From Bacteroidales bacterium (GTDB taxonomy: Bacteria > Bacteroidota > Bacteroidia > Bacteroidales > VadinHA17): a DNA stretch of 16,837 nucleotides. The translations under genes were made by a program, and so were the position numbers. Under the pieces are notes generated by a model, which was given only the letters and a program-made list of their open reading frames with translations, was not told the DNA's origin and made no database searches. Location of the stretch: positions 1-16,837 of the forward strand of contig JAITVX010000041.1 in assembly GCA_031285575.1 (NCBI GenBank), given 5' to 3'. Positions 12,802 to 16,837 of this stretch are shown piece by piece; positions within the stretch are counted from its first letter, which is position 1, and each line of letters starts with the position of its first letter.

Positions 12802-13914
12802 ATGAATCTGTCATTCCACACAATGATGCTGCTCGCATACACAATACCCAACATATACATGTTTTTCAGGCTTTGGAGCCTCTTTGTAATAAAAAAATAC
12901 CGCACAGCATACATACTCGCATACCTTGCCATAGCCGCCATATATCCGCTTGCCGATATTGTCGGAAACACCGCCCTGCGCCACTGCCTCGACAACATTT
13001 CGCTCTACCTCCTCCCCTACCTCCTCTACATGTTCATGCTAACACTCGTCTGCGACATCTTTCTCGGCCTCCGCGCCCTCACAATGCTCGCTGCAAAATG
13101 CCGGCCAGCCACCAACCCCATCAAACGCTACGGCCTGCCGGTTATTGCACTGTCGGCAGCCGTCATTGTAGCCGCCGGAGCAATAAACTTCAACACCGTG
13201 CGCACCACACAATACACCATCGACATACCGGCACACGAATCGCCCGCCGGCAAACTGCGCATAGCATTCGCTGCCGACTTCCACATCGACACACGCACAC
13301 CCGAAAAATTCATACAGAAATTTGCCGACGAAGTAAACAGCCACCAGCCCGACCTCGTACTCTTCGTAGGCGACATTGTTGAAGGCCGCAGCGCCGCACA
13401 ACTGAAAAACCGCACCGACATACTCAGCCAGATAACATCAACATACGGCTCGTATGGCGTACTCGGCAACCACGAACACTACCGCAATCAGGAAGACGGC
13501 GCATTCTTTGCCAATGCCGGCATAACACTCCTGCGCGACACCGTAATACCCATCGGCAACGCCTTTTACCTTGCCGGAAGAAACGAACCCGAAGGCGGCC
13601 GGCGAAAAACGCCACAACAACTGCTTCAAACGGCCACACGCCAGCTACCAGTAATAATGATGGCGCACCGCCCGATAGAATTTAATGAAGTTACCGCTAC
13701 AAAAACCGACGTTCACCTGTCGGGGCACACCCACCGCGGACAGATGTTTCCACTCAACCTCATCATCCGCAACATGTACCCTCTCAGCTACGGCTACAGA
13801 AAAATCGAAAATGTTCATTTCTTTGTAACAAGCGGCATACGCCTGTGGAACTACCCCGTGCGAACAGCCGGCAAATCGGAAATAATGATAATCGACATCA
13901 ACCTTGTAAAATAA
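12802..13914 (+). CDS. Membrane-anchored metallophosphoesterase (YkuE/YaeI-like)
   Basis: A 370-residue protein. The N-terminal ~130 residues form about four membrane helices (near 8-29, 37-53, 67-89 and 111-129). A calcineurin-like phosphoesterase domain follows. The dimetal motifs are complete: DFH at 159-161, GDIVEG at 190-195, GNHEH at 222-226, AHRP at 288-291 and SGHTHRGQ at 307-314. The topology of four helices followed by the catalytic domain matches Bacteroidota and Bacillota phosphohydrolases. YaeI and YkuE relatives act on phospholipid headgroups or undecaprenyl-linked phosphates; the substrate here is unknown. The coding strand is strikingly C-rich and G-poor, the opposite of the flippase gene, although both read rightward. 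Only 12 bases separate its stop from the next gene, so the two are probably co-transcribed. Confidence 0.92.
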   Translation: MNLSFHTMMLLAYTIPNIYMFFRLWSLFVIKKYRTAYILAYLAIAAIYPLADIVGNTALRHCLDNISLYLLPYLLYMFMLTLVCDIFLGLRALTMLAAKCRPATNPIKRYGLPVIALSAAVIVAAGAINFNTVRTTQYTIDIPAHESPAGKLRIAFAADFHIDTRTPEKFIQKFADEVNSHQPDLVLFVGDIVEGRSAAQLKNRTDILSQITSTYGSYGVLGNHEHYRNQEDGAFFANAGITLLRDTVIPIGNAFYLAGRNEPEGGRRKTPQQLLQTATRQLPVIMMAHRPIEFNEVTATKTDVHLSGHTHRGQMFPLNLIIRNMYPLSYGYRKIENVHFFVTSGIRLWNYPVRTAGKSEIMIIDINLVK

Positions 13915-13926
13915 ACACCCGCAGTA

Positions 13927-15021
13927 ATGAACACAATACGGGCAGGATTTATTGGCACAGGCGCAATAGCACGCACACACGCCTGGGCGCTCAACTCGCT
14001 GAAATATTACTACAACGATGCACCTGCAATAGAAACAGTAGCAGCATGCTCGGCGCGGAAGGAAAGCAGAGAGGCATTTGCCGGCAGTTACGGATTTGAA
14101 AAAGCCTGCAGCATAGAGGAATTTGTAAACGACGATACAATAAATACCGTTTTTGTGCTTACCCCCAACAAACTGCATTATGAACACTTTAAGGCGGCAA
14201 TAAATATGGCTTCCGTAAGGCGGATATACCTCGAAAAACCGGTATGCTCCTCGGAAGAAGAAGCACAATCGATAAGCCGCCTGGCCCTCGGCAGGCCTGA
14301 AGTGAAAATACAGGTCGGTTTCCAGTATCTTTTTTCACCAGCCGTAAGGGAAGCCCTGTCGTTCTGGAAATCAGGAATATTGGGCAAGCCTGTTCATTTC
14401 GACATTAAATACTATCACTCCGATTACCTGAAAAAAGAATACCGCAATAAAAGGCTGAACCGTCTTACTCCGGCACCCGACGGAGGCGCCATGGCCGACC
14501 TCGGGTCGCACGCAATCAGCCTGCTGATTGCATTTATGGGCAGCTTTAAAATTAACGGAGCAATACAGGCCGGCAGTTTTGACGATGTTGACAAACGCTC
14601 CGACCTGTTTGGCCAGATAATGCTTTACAATCCCGGTACCGGAGTTGCCGGCACACTGTCGGCAAGCAGAATCACATCCGGTTCCGGAGATGATATAGTC
14701 CTTGAGTTTTTTGCCGAAAATGGAGCCTTGCGGTATGCATCGGCAAAAGCAGACTGTTTTGAATATTATTCTGAAGACACCGGAGTTTGGACAAAAAAAA
14801 CAGTAGGGAGCATGTACAGGAATATTACCTCATTTCCTTCCGCACATGTGCCGCCGGGATGGCTCAGGGCCATGGCTCATGCGCACTATGTTTTTCTGAC
14901 TGGCACTTTGGGCGAAGTGTTTGTTCCCGATATTGACCATGGTCTTGCGGTTCAGGAAATGGTAGTGGAAGCCGCCCGCCAGTTTGATATTTTCCGGCAA
15001 ACCCTCAAAGCGGAGAGTTAA
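13927..15021 (+). CDS. Gfo/Idh/MocA-family NAD(P)-dependent oxidoreductase
   Basis: A 364-residue protein with an N-terminal Rossmann fold carrying the dinucleotide signature FIGTGAIARTH (8-18). The family EKP motif is at 103-105 (IYLEKPV). The C-terminal alpha/beta domain has the substrate-side motif GGAMADLGSHAISLL (186-200), in which Asp191 and His195 match the conserved D-x-x-x-H. The family oxidises or reduces sugars, inositols and related polyols, so the substrate cannot be assigned from sequence. Its neighbour upstream is a membrane phosphoesterase 12 bases away. A saccharide or lipid-head-group pathway is conceivable but is inference. It has a normal ATG start, full length and no signal peptide, so it is cytoplasmic. 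Confidence 0.93.
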   Translation: MNTIRAGFIGTGAIARTHAWALNSLKYYYNDAPAIETVAACSARKESREAFAGSYGFEKACSIEEFVNDDTINTVFVLTPNKLHYEHFKAAINMASVRRIYLEKPVCSSEEEAQSISRLALGRPEVKIQVGFQYLFSPAVREALSFWKSGILGKPVHFDIKYYHSDYLKKEYRNKRLNRLTPAPDGGAMADLGSHAISLLIAFMGSFKINGAIQAGSFDDVDKRSDLFGQIMLYNPGTGVAGTLSASRITSGSGDDIVLEFFAENGALRYASAKADCFEYYSEDTGVWTKKTVGSMYRNITSFPSAHVPPGWLRAMAHAHYVFLTGTLGEVFVPDIDHGLAVQEMVVEAARQFDIFRQTLKAES

Positions 15022-15064
15022 TTGCAATGACAGGTAATGGCAGGATGTTTTCAAAATAAATTTA

Positions 15065-15072
15065 TACATTTG
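15065..15072 (+). promoter_or_regulatory. Possible -7 element upstream of the M23 peptidase gene
   Basis: TACATTTG matches TAnnTTTG. It is about 216 bases before the M23 start, so the 30 bp inverted repeat at 15139-15213 would lie in the leader RNA if this promoter is used. Confidence 0.35.
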
Positions 15073-15138
15073 CCATCTGTTAATAATAGATCGCTTCGGG
15101 AAAAATGCAGTATGTTATTTCAAATGCAGTATTCAGCA

Positions 15139-15213
15139 TCGTCATTGCGAACGCAGTGAAGCAATCCAGAAAAAGCATACCAATGGATTGCTTCACTGCG
15201 TTCGCAATGACGA
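15139..15213. repeat. Perfect 30 bp inverted repeat (REP-like intergenic element)
   Basis: Arms at 15139-15168 and 15184-15213 are perfectly complementary around a 15-base spacer. The arm sequence contains GTCATTGCGAACGCAGTGAA, a type of interspersed repeat seen in many bacterial genomes. Partial relatives occur at 11209-11221, about 12060-12180 and 16644-16705. There is no T-run, so it is more likely a mobile palindromic repeat than a terminator. Confidence 0.8.
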
Positions 15214-15288
15214 ACATGGTATTGAAATTTTATTTTCCGAAGAAGTCTATTCTATAGAGTATTTAACTGCTGATTCGCGCAATTAATA

Positions 15289-16563
15289 ATGATTGAAAAA
15301 AAACTCGGCAAACTGTCCATCATAGTATTCCTTTTAATACAGGCAGCCTGCAACAGTCAACGAACCGGACATGAGCCTCCTGTAACGGGCGTGTCAGACT
15401 CCGCAACCATATCACAACCTGCCGCCGAGGGTTACATGTATGGAATAATACCCGACTCTTTCAACCTCGAGCATGGCAGAATCAGGCCAAACACCTCGCT
15501 TTCCGATATTCTTCTCGGCAGGGGAGTATCAAGCCGGGAAATAGATATTGCCGCAAGGAATTACAGCTCTGTTTTCGATGTAAGGCAGGTAAGGGCCGGT
15601 GCAAACTACACATTGTTCTGCGAGCGCAATCAGGAAGCAAAGGCAAGGTATCTTGTTTACGAACACAATCCCGTAACGTCATACATATTCAGCTTTCTCG
15701 ACTCCGTGTCGGTCTCCGTATATAACAGGGAAATAACCCGCGAACTGAAATACTCGTCGGGCACAATAGAAACGTCGCTGTGGGATGCAATGACCGGCAA
15801 AAACCTGAATCCGTCGCTTGCAGTTTATCTGTCCGAAATCTTTGCATGGACAATAGACTTCTTCAGCCTTCAGAAAAACGACAGCTTTAAGGTTATCTAC
15901 GAAGAACTTTTCATTGGCGACAGGTCGATTGGCATCGGGAAAATATACGGAGCCCAGTTTAACCGCTCCGGCAATGTTACAGTGGCCATACCGTTTATTC
16001 AGGACGGGCGTGAATCTTTTTTCGATATCGACGGGCAAAGCCTCCGGAAAGCGTTTCTGAAAGCTCCGCTGCAGTTTTCGCGCATCAGCTCAAGGTTTTC
16101 CTCATCGCGCCTTCATCCCATACTGAGGATTAGGCGACCTCACTTTGGCGTTGACTATGCGGCTCCTGCCGGAACACCGGTACACTCCATTGGCGACGGC
16201 CGGGTAACGGCAGCAAGAACCGAAGGCGGTTCGGGCAGAATGGTAAGAATACAGCACAACAGCGTGTATGCCACAGCCTACCTGCACCTGAGCCGCTATG
16301 GCAAGGGGATAGCTGCCGGCGCATACGTGAAGCAGGGCGATATTATCGGATACGTGGGAAGCAGCTGCCTTTCAACAGGGCCGCATCTCGACTTCAGGTT
16401 TTATAAAAACGGCTCTCCGGTCGATCCGCTTAAAGTTGAAGCACCTCCGGTTGAACCAGTGCTGGCTGAGAACATGCCAAGGTTTGAAATAAACAAAACG
16501 GTAGTAACAAGCCTTCTGAATACCATTGACATGGCAAACACACGGAATTTCATACAGCTTTAA
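15289..16563 (+). CDS. M23-family (LytM-type) peptidoglycan endopeptidase lipoprotein
   Basis: A 424-residue protein with a lipoprotein signal (lipobox IQAAC, Cys21). A LysM/OapA-like region spans about 65-115 (LSDILLGRGVSSREIDIAAR). A middle domain spans about 125-260. The M23 peptidase domain spans about 262-385. Zn ligands H285 and D289 (RPHFGVDYAAP) and catalytic-type His333 (AYLHLSRYG) are present. The usual HxH reads GPHLDFRF: H366 is kept and the last ligand position is Asp368. I know this HLD form from other Bacteroidota members, so the enzyme may still bind Zn. It would cut peptide cross-links in peptidoglycan from the outer or inner membrane. It stands alone after a 267-base gap, with a possible promoter at 15065. 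It contrasts with the EnvC-like protein, which lost all these residues. Confidence 0.92.
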   Translation: MIEKKLGKLSIIVFLLIQAACNSQRTGHEPPVTGVSDSATISQPAAEGYMYGIIPDSFNLEHGRIRPNTSLSDILLGRGVSSREIDIAARNYSSVFDVRQVRAGANYTLFCERNQEAKARYLVYEHNPVTSYIFSFLDSVSVSVYNREITRELKYSSGTIETSLWDAMTGKNLNPSLAVYLSEIFAWTIDFFSLQKNDSFKVIYEELFIGDRSIGIGKIYGAQFNRSGNVTVAIPFIQDGRESFFDIDGQSLRKAFLKAPLQFSRISSRFSSSRLHPILRIRRPHFGVDYAAPAGTPVHSIGDGRVTAARTEGGSGRMVRIQHNSVYATAYLHLSRYGKGIAAGAYVKQGDIIGYVGSSCLSTGPHLDFRFYKNGSPVDPLKVEAPPVEPVLAENMPRFEINKTVVTSLLNTIDMANTRNFIQL

Positions 16564-16580
16564 AGTTAATACAAACAGCC

Positions 16581-16612
16581 CCCCCGTGCGGCTCTCATGT
16601 ACCGTGCGGGGG
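16581..16612 (+). terminator. GC-rich hairpin after the M23 gene
   Basis: An 11-base stem (16581-16591 with 16602-16612, two G-U pairs) and a 10-base loop, 18 bases past the M23 stop. There is no T-run, so termination strength is uncertain. Confidence 0.55.
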
Positions 16613-16625
16613 TATTCATTGCTGA

Positions 16626-16705
16626 AGCAACCTGTTGCTGAAACAATCCGGTGTTGCGCCCTTTCCGGATTGCTTTGTCCTGCTGCGCTGCGCTCGCAGT
16701 CCGTT
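16626..16705. repeat. Cluster of REP-like hairpins
   Basis: AGCAAC/GTTGCT (16626-16639) is followed by CAATCCGG/CCGGATTG (16644-16672), then DNA rich in TGCGCTCGCA-like symmetry up to about 16705. The CAATCC/GGATTG core is shared with the inverted repeat at 15139-15213. Confidence 0.5.
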
Positions 16706-16805
16706 CGTGCAATGTTCCGACTTATGGCTTTGTTTTTTTCGATAATCATATCATTTAAACATTCTCACTGCAAATACACGGCTTTCCGTTAAAACAAAAA
16801 CAGTA

Positions 16806-16837
16806 ATCCCCGCCAAAGATAAGTGTTTGGCGGGGAT
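16806..16837 (-). terminator. Perfect 12 bp hairpin at the right edge
   Basis: Arms at 16806-16817 and 16826-16837 are fully complementary with an 8-base loop. On the minus strand it is followed by a T-rich tract after a few bases. It probably ends a leftward gene lying beyond the window, and the stem may extend outside it. Confidence 0.6.

Noticed and set aside
13645..14268. 207-residue minus-strand frame
   Set aside because: It lies opposite two well-supported genes and is Cys/Tyr-rich in the way typical of antisense frames.

Overview
The window looks like a Bacteroidota chromosome, most likely of the order Bacteroidales. Three things support this. Several genes are preceded by the TAnnTTTG -7 element used by the Bacteroidota primary sigma factor. 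Purine-rich Shine-Dalgarno sequences are mostly absent. The order flippase, dut, TPR lipoprotein, DUF4292-type lipoprotein, EnvC-like protein is a familiar one in that phylum. TGA, TAA and TAG all end genes here, so the code is standard.

Layout. (1) 1-1780 is an accessory scar. It holds a minus-strand tyrosine recombinase broken by two frameshifts and a 74 bp palindrome-bearing insertion, then AT-rich DNA with the 3' remnant of an IS1595-family transposase and perhaps a sliver of an IS200-like one. (2) 1783-3843 holds minus-strand core genes: ribonuclease G, a 29-residue very basic protein too short for ordinary ORF calling, and an HU-family protein. A strong hairpin separates the last two from the RNase G promoter. 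(3) 4374-10835 is a long plus-strand run: flippase, dUTPase, TPR lipoprotein, DUF4292-type lipoprotein, EnvC-like murein hydrolase activator, RsbW-like ATPase and YbeY. Most junctions overlap by 4 to 23 bases, which suggests co-transcription and translational coupling. The TPR gene carries an in-frame TGA that splits it in two. (4) 10836-12732 is a second scar. It holds an internally deleted IS5-family element, a decayed MntA/HepT-type toxin-antitoxin pair, REP-like fragments and a decayed DUF4160/DUF2442 pair, with two terminators. (5) 12802-16563 is intact again: a membrane-anchored metallophosphoesterase followed 12 bp later by a Gfo/Idh/MocA oxidoreductase, then a 30 bp inverted repeat and an M23 lipoprotein peptidase. 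The right edge is a cluster of hairpins.

How the genes fit together. The central operon and the last gene point to the cell envelope: lipid-linked saccharide export, outer-membrane lipoproteins, activation of septal amidases and peptidoglycan cleavage. dut and ybeY are housekeeping riders. I found no convincing intact novel defence or mobile system. The most informative features are the graded decay of two toxin-antitoxin-like pairs, the nonsense codon in an otherwise conserved operon, the palindromic insertion in the integrase, and the overlooked 29-residue basic protein.
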